The position numbers and the translations under genes are program-made. A stretch of DNA of 64,000 nucleotides, taken from Empedobacter brevis NBRC 14943 = ATCC 43319 (GTDB taxonomy: Bacteria > Bacteroidota > Bacteroidia > Flavobacteriales > Weeksellaceae). The stretch is taken from positions 50,916 to 114,915 of the forward strand of contig NZ_KB908299.1 of assembly GCF_000382425.1 (NCBI RefSeq), written 5' to 3'. A model generated the notes under the pieces. The model did not search any database, was not told the DNA's origin, and saw only the letters and a list, made by a program, of their open reading frames with translations. Shown one piece after another: positions 36,744 to 46,540 of this stretch. Every line of letters begins with the position of its first letter. The first letter of the stretch is position 1.

Positions 36744-37880
36744 ATGAAGCGTTTGATAAGAAAAATGAATGTAGTGCCTGTATTATTTATAGGAATTTTT
36801 TTACTTCAAAGTTGTAGCAATTCTAACAAAGAAGTTGCTCAGAAAAATGAAATTCAAGAGGTAGAAGTATTGACTCTACAACCAACAGAAACTGTTATCG
36901 ACCAGATTTACCCTGCAAACTTACAAGGAAAAGAGAATATCCAACTTCGACCACAAATTAGTGGCTACATCGACAAAATTTATGTAGATGAAGGGGCATA
37001 TGTTCAGGCTGGAAAACCACTTTTCCGCATCAATGCAAGTGTTTATCGTGAGCAACGAAATACGGCCGCAGCTTCGTTGGCAATGGCGAGGTCACAATTG
37101 GCTTCTGCTCAATTGGAACTGGATAAGTACAAAGTATTAACGTCTAACAATGTAGTGGCGGATTTTCAGTATCAAAAAGCAAAAACCAATTTTGAGAATG
37201 CCAGAGCTGCAGTGAAGCAACAACAAACTTTAGTTGCGGCTGCAGATGTTAATTTAGGATTTTCTGTGGTGAAGGCTCCCGTAAGCGGATTTATTGGTCG
37301 AATTCCAAATCGTTTGGGAGCTTTAGTGGGACCAAGTGATACAGAGCCATTAACGACTTTATCTAAGGTAAACGAAATCTACGCCTACTTTTCGCTTCCA
37401 GAAAATGAGATTCTGAAAATTAATGCTTCTCGCCCAGGTGCTAATTTATTGGAGAAATTGAAAAGTTTTCAAGAGATCAGTTTGTTGTTAGCAGATGGAA
37501 GTCTTTACAATCATATAGGGAAAATAGATATGATGGACGGACAGTTTGATGCAAGTACAGGATCAGTAATGATACGTGCTTCTTTTCCAAACCCTGAATT
37601 TTTGTTGAGAACCGGAAACACGGGGAAAATTGTTTTAAAAACAGTAGAGCGAAACGTTTACAAAATTCCACTTTTGGCAACTTATGAAGTTCAAGATAAA
37701 TTATTCGTTGGAGTGTTGGACAAGATGGATAAAATGGTACGTTTTCCTTTGACCGATTTTGTAAAGTCAGGAAATTATTACATCGTGAAATCTGGATTTA
37801 AAACCGGGGATCGAATTATTGCAAACGAGCTGGCTTTAATTCAGGAAAATTCGACGGTAAAGCCAAAGCTTAAGAAATAA
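36744..37880 (+). CDS. RND efflux periplasmic adaptor subunit (MFP), lipoprotein
   Basis: A 378-residue protein with a lipoprotein signal ('FIGIFLLQSC'). It has the biotinyl-lipoyl half motifs 'YIDKIYVDEGAYVQAGKPLF' and 'VKAPVSGFIGRIPNRLGALV' around a coiled-coil hairpin ('AAASLAMARSQLASAQLELDK'). It bridges the inner-membrane pump and the TolC-like channel. First gene of a five-gene operon; the pump gene follows by 15 bases. Confidence 0.93.
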   Translation: MKRLIRKMNVVPVLFIGIFLLQSCSNSNKEVAQKNEIQEVEVLTLQPTETVIDQIYPANLQGKENIQLRPQISGYIDKIYVDEGAYVQAGKPLFRINASVYREQRNTAAASLAMARSQLASAQLELDKYKVLTSNNVVADFQYQKAKTNFENARAAVKQQQTLVAAADVNLGFSVVKAPVSGFIGRIPNRLGALVGPSDTEPLTTLSKVNEIYAYFSLPENEILKINASRPGANLLEKLKSFQEISLLLADGSLYNHIGKIDMMDGQFDASTGSVMIRASFPNPEFLLRTGNTGKIVLKTVERNVYKIPLLATYEVQDKLFVGVLDKMDKMVRFPLTDFVKSGNYYIVKSGFKTGDRIIANELALIQENSTVKPKLKK

Positions 37881-37895
37881 AAAAAACACAAAAGA

Positions 37896-40800
37896 ATGTT
37901 TCAAAAGATTATAAAAAAACCAGTTCTAGCAACGGTCATCTCCATTATATTGGTGATGTTGGGTGTTTTGGGTTTGCTACGAATTCCGATGACGCAGTTC
38001 CCTGAAATTGCACCGCCAACGGTTTTCGTATCGGGAACGTATCCTGGTGCCAATGCCGAAAGTGTGATTCGTTCAGTGGTTACACCGTTGGAGCAAGCTA
38101 TCAATGGGGTAGAAAATATGGAGTATATTTCTTCGAGTGCTGCGAATGATGGAAGTTTTTCCATTACCATTATTTTTAAACAAGGTGTTGATCCTGATCA
38201 GGCAGCAGTGAATGTTCAGAATCGTGTAGCGCAAATCAATTCGCAGCTTCCGCAAGAGGTGATTCGTCTGGGATTAACGACAACAAAGCAGCAAACGAGT
38301 TACCTGATGATCATAAATGTCAACAGTGAAAAACCTGAAAAATACGATGAAGGATTCTTGCAAAACTATGTAAATATCAATCTAATTCCAGAATTAAAAA
38401 GGATTCCAGGTGTTGGAAATGTGAGCTTATTTGGTTCTAAAGAGTATTCCGTTCGTGTATGGTTAGAGCCTACGAAATTAGCGTCTTATGGTTTAGTTCC
38501 TTCTGATGTGGAGGCAGCAATCCAGCAATATAGTTTTGAAGCTTCACCAGGAACTTTAGGTGAAGAAAGTGATGCAACATTACAATATACATTACGATAC
38601 AAAGGAAAGCTGAACAAGCCAGATGAGTTTGAAAAAATCATCCTTCGTTCTAAAACGGATGGTGCTGTATTGCGATTGGGAGATGTTGCCCGCATCGAAT
38701 TTGGATTGTCTAATTATTCTAGTGATACGTTTACTGATGGAAAACCATCGGTGGTATTTGCAGTCATTCAGGCGAGTGGTTCTAATGCCAATGATATTGC
38801 AGTTGAAGTAAATAAATCTTTAGAGAGTTTTCAGCAAAATGCACCAGATGGTATTAAATACGATATGATTCAGAATATGAAAGATCGTTTGGACACGTCG
38901 GTAACGCAGATGAAAATGACTTTAATTGAGGCTTTCTTTTTGGTATTTATTGTGGTATTGATTTTCTTACAAGATTTCCGCTCAACGATTATTCCTGCCA
39001 TTGCAGTGCCCGTTTCCATTATCGGAACCTTCTTTTTCATTTATCTGATTGGATTTTCGATAAACGTATTAACGTTATTTGCTTTGGTACTTGCCATAGG
39101 AATTGTAGTAGATGATGCTATTGTCGTTGTAGAAGCTGTTCATGCCAAGATGCAACAAACAGGCGAACCGGCCAAAACAGCAACTGCATCAGCCATGAGT
39201 GAAATTAGTGGAGCAATTGTTTCGATTACGTTGGTGATGTCGGCAGTATTTTTACCAGTAGGCTTTATGGAAGGTCCTGCAGGAATTTTTTACAAGCAGT
39301 TTTCCTACACTTTAGCGATTGCGATTTTAATTTCGGCAGTAAACGCCTTGACTTTAAGTCCAGCGTTATGTGCTTTGCTATTGAAAAACCACCACACAAC
39401 AGAAAATGAGGAAAAGAAAAAATTCACGCAACGTTTTGCTGATGCTTTCAATGCAAGTTTTGAAAGATTGACAGATAAATACATTGATGCTGTTACATTT
39501 TTAGGGAAGAAAAAACTGATTGCTATCTGCAGTTTGGTATTGATATCTTTAGGTACTTTCTTTCTGATGAACAATGCGCAAAAAGGTTTCGTTCCCGAAG
39601 AAGATGATAATAATTTAAGTTTTGTTGTAAACTTACAAGCAGGAGCTAACAAACAATTTATCACAACGGAGATGGAGAAAGCCACCAAAATGGTTTTAAA
39701 AATGACTGAAGTGAAGAGTATTAGTACCGTTTCAGGATTTAATCTTTTTACAAATGGTGCAGCTCCCAATGCAGCAATGGGCTTTATTACTTTGAAACAA
39801 CCGAAAGAGCGTGGCGAGATTTCAGACATTAATGAAGTGATGCACAAAATTGAAAACGAAATAAAAGGTAAAATCAAAGGAGAATTTCTGATTTTTAGAA
39901 ATCCAGCTGTTGAAGGTTTTGGTACAGCTGGTGGTGTTGAATTCGTATTGCAAGACAGAATGTCGGGAAGCATTACTGATTTTGAAAAAGTTAGTAAAAA
40001 AGTAATTGAATCGATTAACAAGCGTCCAGAAATTGGAATGGCATTCACCACATTTAGAAGTGATTTTCCTCAGTTTGATGTGGAACTGGATGAAGATAAA
40101 ATACAGCAATTGGGTTTAACGCCGAAAGAAGTAATGGATGCCTTGCAGTTGTATTTAACAGGTTCACAAACAACGGATTTTATTCGCTTTGGAAGATTGT
40201 ATAGAGTGAATGTACGTTCAGAAGCAGATTATAGAAAGAATGAAGAAGCTCTAAATCAAATGATGATACGCAATAATCTGAATCAAATGGTGCCAATCTC
40301 AACTTTGGTTACGCTTAAAAAAGTGTTCGGTCCACAAGATATTAGCCGTTATAATTTGTATAATAGTATTAAAGTGAATGTAAATGCAGCAGAGGATGTC
40401 AGTACGGGAAAAGTGATGAATGCAATTGATGAGGTGTTGAAAGAAGAGCTACCAAAAGGGTACAGCTACGAGTACAGTGGCTTGGCTTTGCAGGAGAAAA
40501 ATTCAGGATCGCAAATGATTTTCATTTTCGGGTTAAGTATCTTGTTTATTTATTTCCTTTTGGCGGGACAATACGAGAGTTATTTGTTACCATTGGCGGT
40601 ATTATTTTCGCTACCGACAGGAATTTTAGGAGTCTTTATCGCAACGGGATTGACCGGATTAGATAACAATATTTATGTCCAAATTTCACTCGTCATGCTC
40701 GTTGGTTTGCTTGCTAAAAATGCGATTTTGATTGTTGAATTTGCCATGCAACAGCGCAGAGCAGGTTTGTCGATTTTTGACGCAGCAATAGCAGGAGCAA

Positions 40801-41033
40801 GAATGCGTTTACGCCCGATTTTAATGACATCATTTGCCTTTGTTGCAGGATTGGTTCCGTTGATGTTTGCTACGGGTGGAACTGCAATTGGGAATAAATC
40901 GATCAGTATCAGTGCAGCAGGCGGAATGTTTAGTGGTGTACTGTTGGGAATTTTAATAATTCCTGTTTTATATATGATTTTCCAAAGCCTTCAGGATAAA
41001 ATTTCAGGCAATAAAAATAGAACAGATGAATAA
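37896..41033 (+). CDS. RND multidrug efflux pump, AcrB/HAE1 type
   Basis: A 1045-residue protein, the usual length for AcrB homologues. The N-terminus has 'FQKIIKKPVLATVISIILV', the periplasmic porter domain starts with 'PGANAESV', and helix 4 carries the proton-relay pair in 'GIVVDDAIVVVEAVH'. Twelve transmembrane helices in two groups. It is a proton-driven trimeric inner-membrane pump exporting hydrophobic compounds. The 3' end overlaps the outer-membrane channel gene by 8 bases. Confidence 0.96.
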   Translation: MFQKIIKKPVLATVISIILVMLGVLGLLRIPMTQFPEIAPPTVFVSGTYPGANAESVIRSVVTPLEQAINGVENMEYISSSAANDGSFSITIIFKQGVDPDQAAVNVQNRVAQINSQLPQEVIRLGLTTTKQQTSYLMIINVNSEKPEKYDEGFLQNYVNINLIPELKRIPGVGNVSLFGSKEYSVRVWLEPTKLASYGLVPSDVEAAIQQYSFEASPGTLGEESDATLQYTLRYKGKLNKPDEFEKIILRSKTDGAVLRLGDVARIEFGLSNYSSDTFTDGKPSVVFAVIQASGSNANDIAVEVNKSLESFQQNAPDGIKYDMIQNMKDRLDTSVTQMKMTLIEAFFLVFIVVLIFLQDFRSTIIPAIAVPVSIIGTFFFIYLIGFSINVLTLFALVLAIGIVVDDAIVVVEAVHAKMQQTGEPAKTATASAMSEISGAIVSITLVMSAVFLPVGFMEGPAGIFYKQFSYTLAIAILISAVNALTLSPALCALLLKNHHTTENEEKKKFTQRFADAFNASFERLTDKYIDAVTFLGKKKLIAICSLVLISLGTFFLMNNAQKGFVPEEDDNNLSFVVNLQAGANKQFITTEMEKATKMVLKMTEVKSISTVSGFNLFTNGAAPNAAMGFITLKQPKERGEISDINEVMHKIENEIKGKIKGEFLIFRNPAVEGFGTAGGVEFVLQDRMSGSITDFEKVSKKVIESINKRPEIGMAFTTFRSDFPQFDVELDEDKIQQLGLTPKEVMDALQLYLTGSQTTDFIRFGRLYRVNVRSEADYRKNEEALNQMMIRNNLNQMVPISTLVTLKKVFGPQDISRYNLYNSIKVNVNAAEDVSTGKVMNAIDEVLKEELPKGYSYEYSGLALQEKNSGSQMIFIFGLSILFIYFLLAGQYESYLLPLAVLFSLPTGILGVFIATGLTGLDNNIYVQISLVMLVGLLAKNAILIVEFAMQQRRAGLSIFDAAIAGARMRLRPILMTSFAFVAGLVPLMFATGGTAIGNKSISISAAGGMFSGVLLGILIIPVLYMIFQSLQDKISGNKNRTDE

Positions 41034-42429
41034 GTTAGCATTAAAAAATATAGGTGTAGGATTGCTTTTCGTTTTAACATTGCAATCCTGTAAGATAACG
41101 CAAGATTATGTACGACCAGAAATTAATATGCCAACGGCATTTGACAATTCTTTAGTAACGAATGATCGCAGCGTAGTAGAAATTCCGTCGTATCAACAGT
41201 TTTTTAAAGATGAAAAACTGGTCGGTATTATCGATCAAGTGATGGCGAATAATCCTGATTTATTAATAGCTGCTGAACATATTTCAGCAAACGAAGCTCT
41301 ACTGAAAAGTGTAAAGCTTAATTATTTGCCCGATATCAATCTGCAAGTGAACGCCAGTGCTCAACGGCTTTCTAAGAATAGTATGATGGGTTCTTTGGCG
41401 AGTAATACCGTGATGCAAGAGTACAATCTTTCACCATCTGTTTCGTGGGATGTTGATTTTTGGGGGAAGCTAAAAATGCAAAGGGAAGAAGCCTTGGCTA
41501 ATTACTTAAGTCAGGCTGAAAACCGTCGGGCTTTGCGCATTCAATTGATCGCGCAAACTGCAGAAGCGTATTACAACTTATTGAGTTTGGACGAACAATT
41601 GCGTATAACATTGGCAGTAGAAAAAAGTATGCAGGAGACTTTAGGCTTATTGAAAGTTCAATATGCTGTGGGAGATGTAACTTCGATTGCCATTAAACAA
41701 TCCGAAGCACAATGTGCAGAAACTCGTGCTCTGATTCCTGAAATTAAGGCTAGTATCAAAGCACAAGAAAATATTTTACAAACTTTAGCAGGAAGCTATC
41801 CTGCAACGGTTGATCGAAAAAATGCTTTAGGAGAAGTTGCTTTTTTATCAACTTTAAACGTAGGTATTCCTACGGATTTATTGCAAAATCGTCCGGATGT
41901 AAAGCAACAGGAAATACAATTGCAAGCAGCAAATGCACGTGTAGGAATTGCTAAAACAGCATTTTATCCAAGTTTAACCATTACAGGACAAGGTGGGTTG
42001 AATGCGATTAAAGCAAGTAATTGGTTTTCAATTCCAGCATCTTTGTTTGGGACGGCTGCAGCAGGATTAACTCAACCGATATTTAATAAAAGAAACATCA
42101 AATCGAATTATGAGCAAGCGTTACATCAGCGTGAAGCTTCGGTTCATCTATTTAGAAAATCGATTTTAATTGCGGTAGAAGAAGTGAGTACGTCCCTAAA
42201 TGCGATTGACAATATGAAAATGCAAATTAAAGAAGTAAACAATAGAAAATTAGCGATGGATAAAGCGATTGCTGATGTACAGATTCTTTACAAATATGGT
42301 GAAGCGAATTATTTGGAAGTTTTGACCGTGCAACAAAGCTATTTCCAGACTGAATTAGCACAGTCTTTGGCAAATCAAAAAAAAATTAATGCGTACATTG
42401 CTTTATACAAATCTTTAGGTGGAAATTAG
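41026..42429 (+). CDS. TolC-like outer-membrane efflux lipoprotein (NodT family)
   Basis: A 467-residue protein with a lipoprotein signal ('LLFVLTLQSC') and two outer-membrane efflux (OEP) repeats. Motifs are 'NPDLLIAAEHISANEALLKS', 'SWDVDFWGKL', 'LLQNRPDVKQQEIQLQAANA' and 'YKYGEANYLEVLTVQQSYF'. It forms the trimeric exit duct for the pump encoded upstream, whose stop codon it overlaps. Confidence 0.94.
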   Translation: MNKLALKNIGVGLLFVLTLQSCKITQDYVRPEINMPTAFDNSLVTNDRSVVEIPSYQQFFKDEKLVGIIDQVMANNPDLLIAAEHISANEALLKSVKLNYLPDINLQVNASAQRLSKNSMMGSLASNTVMQEYNLSPSVSWDVDFWGKLKMQREEALANYLSQAENRRALRIQLIAQTAEAYYNLLSLDEQLRITLAVEKSMQETLGLLKVQYAVGDVTSIAIKQSEAQCAETRALIPEIKASIKAQENILQTLAGSYPATVDRKNALGEVAFLSTLNVGIPTDLLQNRPDVKQQEIQLQAANARVGIAKTAFYPSLTITGQGGLNAIKASNWFSIPASLFGTAAAGLTQPIFNKRNIKSNYEQALHQREASVHLFRKSILIAVEEVSTSLNAIDNMKMQIKEVNNRKLAMDKAIADVQILYKYGEANYLEVLTVQQSYFQTELAQSLANQKKINAYIALYKSLGGN

Positions 42430-43530
42430 ATGAATAACAACGATACAAGCCGAGATATAAGGCAATGGAGGCCACTTTTCCATTGGAGTGGCGTACTGGT
42501 TTCTTTAGCTTTGGCCAATTTCATCCAATATCTGTTAAACCCCGATAGTAGTTGGTGGATTTTTTATACAGAAGCAAATTGGACGGAAATTATGGCAACA
42601 ATTGTTGCTGGAATCGCTATGTATGCCATCCTATTTTGGATTATTACATTGCTTTCTGATTGGGTAAATCGTAAATCCATTTTTAGAGCTAATGTATTGG
42701 CACATTTTATTTTAACAACCTTAGTGGTGATGGGGTGTATGTTCGTATTGTTATTTTTAGAAAATGTGGGGTATGAATTGTTGTGGCCTGAGCCAACAAT
42801 TACAAATAAGGAAATAGAATTAAGCGTTCGTCAATATTTGGTGGTGAATGTTGTGGTAGCAGTATTCGTGAATAGTTTTTACCATTCTTTTTTCTTTTTT
42901 GAAAAATGGAAAGCCAAAGTTATTGAAAGTAATAAGCTTGAAGTTCACGCATTGCAACTTAAAGAAAATGCTTTGCAATCGGAATTAGAAATTTTGAAAT
43001 TGCAATTGGATCCTCATTTTTTATTTAATAATTTCAGCATTCTTACCCAATTAATTGAGACTAATCAACAGGCCGCTCAGGAATTTTTATCCAATCTTTC
43101 AAGAGTTTATCGCTACATTTTGACCACAGGAAAAAGGAATTTGGTGACTTTGGATGAAGAATTAAAATTTGTTGAAATGTATTTTCATTTGTTGAAAATC
43201 AGACATGGTGAAAGCATTCATTTGGACATCAAAATTGAGGAAAAAGATAAGGTAAAATCGCTTCCGCCAGTTACTTTACAATTGTTAATTGAGAATGCTA
43301 TCAAATACAATATTTCAACTATCAAACAACCTTTGAAGATTGAAATTAGCACTGTGGATGGTAGCCTTGTCGTGAAAAATAACATGCAACGCATTAATAT
43401 CGCTTATAAAAGTACGGGAATGGGTTTAAAAAATATTCAGGAAAGATATAGTCTTCTGCACAGTAGTACACCCGAAATTAAAGCGACAGAATTGAGTTTT
43501 GAAGTGAAATTACCTTTGTTGATTATATAA
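42430..43530 (+). CDS. LytS-type sensor histidine kinase
   Basis: A 366-residue protein whose ATG directly follows the channel gene stop. Four transmembrane segments occupy the first ~160 residues. The His_kinase motif 'LQLDPHFLFNNFSILTQLIE' follows, with phospho-acceptor His196, and a HATPase-like end has 'ENAIKYN' and 'GMGLKNIQERY'. It pairs with the LytTR regulator 8 bases downstream and probably senses membrane stress or pump substrates. Confidence 0.92.
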   Translation: MNNNDTSRDIRQWRPLFHWSGVLVSLALANFIQYLLNPDSSWWIFYTEANWTEIMATIVAGIAMYAILFWIITLLSDWVNRKSIFRANVLAHFILTTLVVMGCMFVLLFLENVGYELLWPEPTITNKEIELSVRQYLVVNVVVAVFVNSFYHSFFFFEKWKAKVIESNKLEVHALQLKENALQSELEILKLQLDPHFLFNNFSILTQLIETNQQAAQEFLSNLSRVYRYILTTGKRNLVTLDEELKFVEMYFHLLKIRHGESIHLDIKIEEKDKVKSLPPVTLQLLIENAIKYNISTIKQPLKIEISTVDGSLVVKNNMQRINIAYKSTGMGLKNIQERYSLLHSSTPEIKATELSFEVKLPLLII

Positions 43531-43538
43531 AACGTGTT

Positions 43539-44294
43539 ATGAATTACATCATTATCGAAGATGAGCAATACAATGCCGAGTTATTGAAAAGTATTGTAGA
43601 AAAATATGACGAAATGGCGCAATTGATGGCTATTCTTCCGTCGATACAAGATAGTGTAGAATGGCTGAAAAAGTATCCGCAACCCGAGGTAATATTTATG
43701 GATATTCGTCTGGCTGACGGTTTGTCTTTTGAAATTTTCAAGCAAATACAAATTATTTCTCCTGTTATTTTTACAACAGCCTATGATGAATATGCGTTGC
43801 AAGCCTTTAAAGTGTATGGTGCTGCATATTTACTAAAACCTATTGTTCAGGAAGAATTAGAGGATGCTTTGAATAAAGTAAAAAGACTAAAACCGCAATT
43901 TTCGGACAATGATGTGGAAGCGCTAATGGATATGTTTCGAACGCAGCAAAAGAAATACAAAACCCGTTTTCTGCTGCATTTTCGTGAGACTTACAAAGTG
44001 ATTCCTGTGGAAGAAATTGATTATGCTTTTTTAGAACAGAAAACGGTCTATTTTCGTTTGGTTAATGGTTCTGCAATTGCTGTTCCTTATAATTTGGAAG
44101 AGTTGGAAGAGCAGTTGGATCCGCAGTTTTTTTTCAGAGCAAACCGACAGTATATTTTGCATATCAATAGCATCGAAAGTATGCACAAATACTTCAATGA
44201 AAAAGTAAAAATTATTTTGAAACGTGATCGAAATGCTGAAGTCATTGTAAGTCGAATCAAAATGCCACAATTTAAATTGTGGCTGGATCGATAG
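43539..44294 (+). CDS. LytTR-family response regulator
   Basis: A 251-residue protein. The receiver domain has acidic pocket 'IIEDEQYNAE' and phospho-acceptor Asp55 ('VIFMDIRLADG'). The LytTR DNA-binding domain is C-terminal ('IDYAFLEQKTVYFRLVNGS', 'FFRANRQYILHINSIES'). Partner of the adjacent kinase. Its operon position makes control of the efflux genes the likely job. Confidence 0.93.
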   Translation: MNYIIIEDEQYNAELLKSIVEKYDEMAQLMAILPSIQDSVEWLKKYPQPEVIFMDIRLADGLSFEIFKQIQIISPVIFTTAYDEYALQAFKVYGAAYLLKPIVQEELEDALNKVKRLKPQFSDNDVEALMDMFRTQQKKYKTRFLLHFRETYKVIPVEEIDYAFLEQKTVYFRLVNGSAIAVPYNLEELEEQLDPQFFFRANRQYILHINSIESMHKYFNEKVKIILKRDRNAEVIVSRIKMPQFKLWLDR

Positions 44295-44325
44295 TAAAAA
44301 TTAAACCTTACAAAAACAATTTAGG

Positions 44326-44586
44326 ATGAAATTATTTAATACAGAGCGATTAATTGTTCGGAGATTTAAGGAAAGTGATGGTTCCGCTTTATTTGATTAT
44401 TTCGAGAAACCTCGCGTAAACTGTTTTATAGATGAGAAATTAAATTCGATTGAAGAAGCCAATACCGAAGTATTGAAATGAATAGCTGACGTATCTCAAT
44501 TTGTTGTTTGTTTGCTTGATGATACGTTAATCGGAAACCTTTTTGCCTATGCAGAACATGAAAATGACACCTTTAATCTAGGTTAA
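44326..44586 (+). pseudogene. Broken RimJ/RimL-type GNAT acetyltransferase
   Basis: The frame opens 'KLFNTERLIVRRFKESDGSA', the classic N-terminus of RimJ/RimL acetyltransferases. It hits a TGA at 44479-44481, continues in frame ('ADVSQFVVCLLDDTLIGNL') and ends at 44584-44586 after 'NDTFNLG', before the acetyl-CoA site. So it has both an internal stop and a 3' truncation. Confidence 0.8.
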
Positions 44587-44597
44587 AAGTAAAAGCT

Positions 44598-45398
44598 TTA
44601 AAATAAAAGCTCTTGCCCTAAAATTAAAACAGCGATAACTAGAATAAAATAACCAAAGAGAGGTTTTAATTTAGTCGAAGAGATGAATTTAGAAATAGAA
44701 TTTCCAATCATAATTCCAACAACAGATAAAAGCGTAAGCATGGTTAATAAAAGCCAATTAAGCGATGAAAATTGTTGGTAATCACTACCAAATCCTACCA
44801 ACGAATTAATCGCTACTAGAAATAATGAAGTAGCAACTGCATTTTTCATTGGAACTTTTGCAAATACCACTAAACCTGGTATAATAAGAAATCCACCTCC
44901 AGCTCCAAAAATACCTGAAATAAATCCAATGATTACTCCTTGTATCACTAACAAAACTGTATTTTTTTCCATTTTCTTTCCACAATCAATACAGTCTTTT
45001 TGTTTATTCGTAATCATGCTATAAGCAGCCAATAACATCACAATAGCAAAAGTTATCATTAGTATAAAGTTTTTCTCTACTTCTCCTACAAATGGTAACT
45101 GTAAAGTAGATGGTAATTGTGGCATAAATAGTCGTCGTGTGGCAAACATTACTAACATAGATGGGATACCAAAGATAATGGCAATTCGATAATTCACTAA
45201 TTTATTTTTAACCTTAGGGTAGCTGCCAATTATTGAGGAAATTCCTATGATAAATAACGAATATGATGTCGCTTGTATAGGATTTAATCCAAATAAGTAA
45301 ACTAAATTAGGTACGGTTAAAATAGAACCACCACTTCCCATTAAACCAAGAGTTACTCCTACTAGAATGGTCATAACATAGCCAATATACTGCGACAT
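44598..45398 (-). CDS. TauE/SafE family sulfur-compound exporter
   Basis: A 266-residue inner-membrane protein with about eight transmembrane helices in two halves, each with a TauE-type glycine motif: 'GVTLGLMGSGGSILTVPNLV' and 'GFISGIFGAGGGFLIIPGLV'. The family exports sulfite, sulfoacetate or related organosulfur anions. It is a single gene with its own operator/promoter (45417-45461), matching those of the other sulfur-cluster units. Confidence 0.9.
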   Translation of the reverse strand: MSQYIGYVMTILVGVTLGLMGSGGSILTVPNLVYLFGLNPIQATSYSLFIIGISSIIGSYPKVKNKLVNYRIAIIFGIPSMLVMFATRRLFMPQLPSTLQLPFVGEVEKNFILMITFAIVMLLAAYSMITNKQKDCIDCGKKMEKNTVLLVIQGVIIGFISGIFGAGGGFLIIPGLVVFAKVPMKNAVATSLFLVAINSLVGFGSDYQQFSSLNWLLLTMLTLLSVVGIMIGNSISKFISSTKLKPLFGYFILVIAVLILGQELLF

Positions 45399-45416
45399 TT
45401 TTTAGATTTTATAATC

Positions 45417-45461
45417 CAAATTTCCAAATAATATTTGAGTTGTTTTGTTACAGATGTTACA
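45417..45461 (-). promoter_or_regulatory. Operator plus -7 box for tauE/safE
   Basis: On the minus strand TGTAACATCTGTAACA (45446-45461) is centred 33 bases upstream of GAAATTTG (45417-45424), a near match to TAnnTTTG. The same geometry recurs at three other promoters of this cluster. Confidence 0.65.
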
Positions 45462-45572
45462 GACTACTAATCGAAAAAAAAACGATAGCTAAAAAATTAA
45501 CAACCGTTTTTTTTAAAAAACTATAGATATTAATCGACTGATTAAGTAAAATCAATTATTCATATTCATGAA

Positions 45573-45986
45573 TTAATGTGGAAGTTTATTTCTTAAAATT
45601 CCATATAAATAAGTACCTAAAAGTGCACCTACAATTACAATTAGCATTGGGAATAATCCTGCGCCTAATAATACGAAAATGGGACCCGGACAAGCACCTA
45701 CTAATCCCCATCCTAAACCGAAGAAAATACCTCCGATAAGATAACGCACTATAGATTTATTTTTTGGCTGGATATCGATTGGTTTTCCATCAATATTTTT
45801 AGTCTTTTTCTTTTTAATTAATTGAATTCCAATCATTCCAATTGCTAAGGCAGAACCTATAAATCCATACATATGAAAGGATTGGAAGTTAAACATCTCA
45901 TAGATTCTGAACCATGAAGCCGTTTCTGCTTTGTACATCGTAATTCCAAATACGATTCCTAAAAGGATATATATAATACTTCTCAT
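45573..45986 (-). CDS. YeeE/YedE (DUF6691-type) membrane half-transporter
   Basis: A 137-residue protein with four transmembrane helices and 'GLVGACPGPIFVLLGAG', the Cys-containing loop typical of the short YeeE/YedE partners. With the preceding gene it probably forms a thiosulfate- or sulfide-importing channel like TsuA. Last gene of the thioredoxin-yeeE-yeeE operon; it starts 4 bases after the previous stop. Confidence 0.88.
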   Translation of the reverse strand: MRSIIYILLGIVFGITMYKAETASWFRIYEMFNFQSFHMYGFIGSALAIGMIGIQLIKKKKTKNIDGKPIDIQPKNKSIVRYLIGGIFFGLGWGLVGACPGPIFVLLGAGLFPMLIVIVGALLGTYLYGILRNKLPH

Positions 45987-45990
45987 TGTT

Positions 45991-46539
45991 CTAAAAAATT
46001 AAAGGGAATAAAATGTGAACCATTAATAATCCACCGATGAAAAATCCTATGACTGCTAGTAATGAAGGCAATTGTAAGTCACTTAATCCTGAAATGGCAT
46101 GACCAGATGTACACCCGCCGGCGTAACGTGTTCCAAATCCAACTAACAATCCTCCAACTAATAACAAGACAATATTTTTAAGGGATAAATCTTCAAAAAT
46201 CTCTGTTGGAGAGTATGCTTTTCCGGCACTTTCAAAACCCATTTCGTTCAATTGTAGTATTGTGTTTTCCGAAATTGCAGGTATTTGATGATCGGATAAA
46301 AATTCAACAGAAATAAATCCTCCTAATACTGCTCCAACTAAGAACAATAGATTCCATTTTTGAGCCTTCCAATTGAATGCAAAAAAATCACAGTTTTTAC
46401 CTGCTCCAATAGCGGAGCATATCGTTCTAAAATTAGAAGAAAACCCGAAGCTTTTTCCTAAATAAATTAGTAATAACATTACAATTGCAATGATTGGTCC
46501 GCCAATATACCATGGCCAAGGTTGTAGTAAAAATTCCAT
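45991..46539 (-). CDS. YeeE/YedE family sulfur transporter subunit
   Basis: A 182-residue membrane protein with 'GFGTRYAGGCTSGHAISGLS', the YeeE/YedE signature with its conserved Cys, and a second Cys region 'FRTICSAIGAGKNCDFF'. Such Cys residues relay thiosulfate through the membrane in the characterised homologue. It lies one base after the thioredoxin gene stop and four bases before the second YeeE gene. Confidence 0.9.
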   Translation of the reverse strand: MEFLLQPWPWYIGGPIIAIVMLLLIYLGKSFGFSSNFRTICSAIGAGKNCDFFAFNWKAQKWNLLFLVGAVLGGFISVEFLSDHQIPAISENTILQLNEMGFESAGKAYSPTEIFEDLSLKNIVLLLVGGLLVGFGTRYAGGCTSGHAISGLSDLQLPSLLAVIGFFIGGLLMVHILFPLIF

Positions 46540-46540
46540 T

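Noticed and set aside
39305..40051. 248-residue antisense frame inside the RND pump gene
   Set aside because: It lies wholly opposite a strongly conserved pump gene, has low-complexity composition and no recognisable motif.
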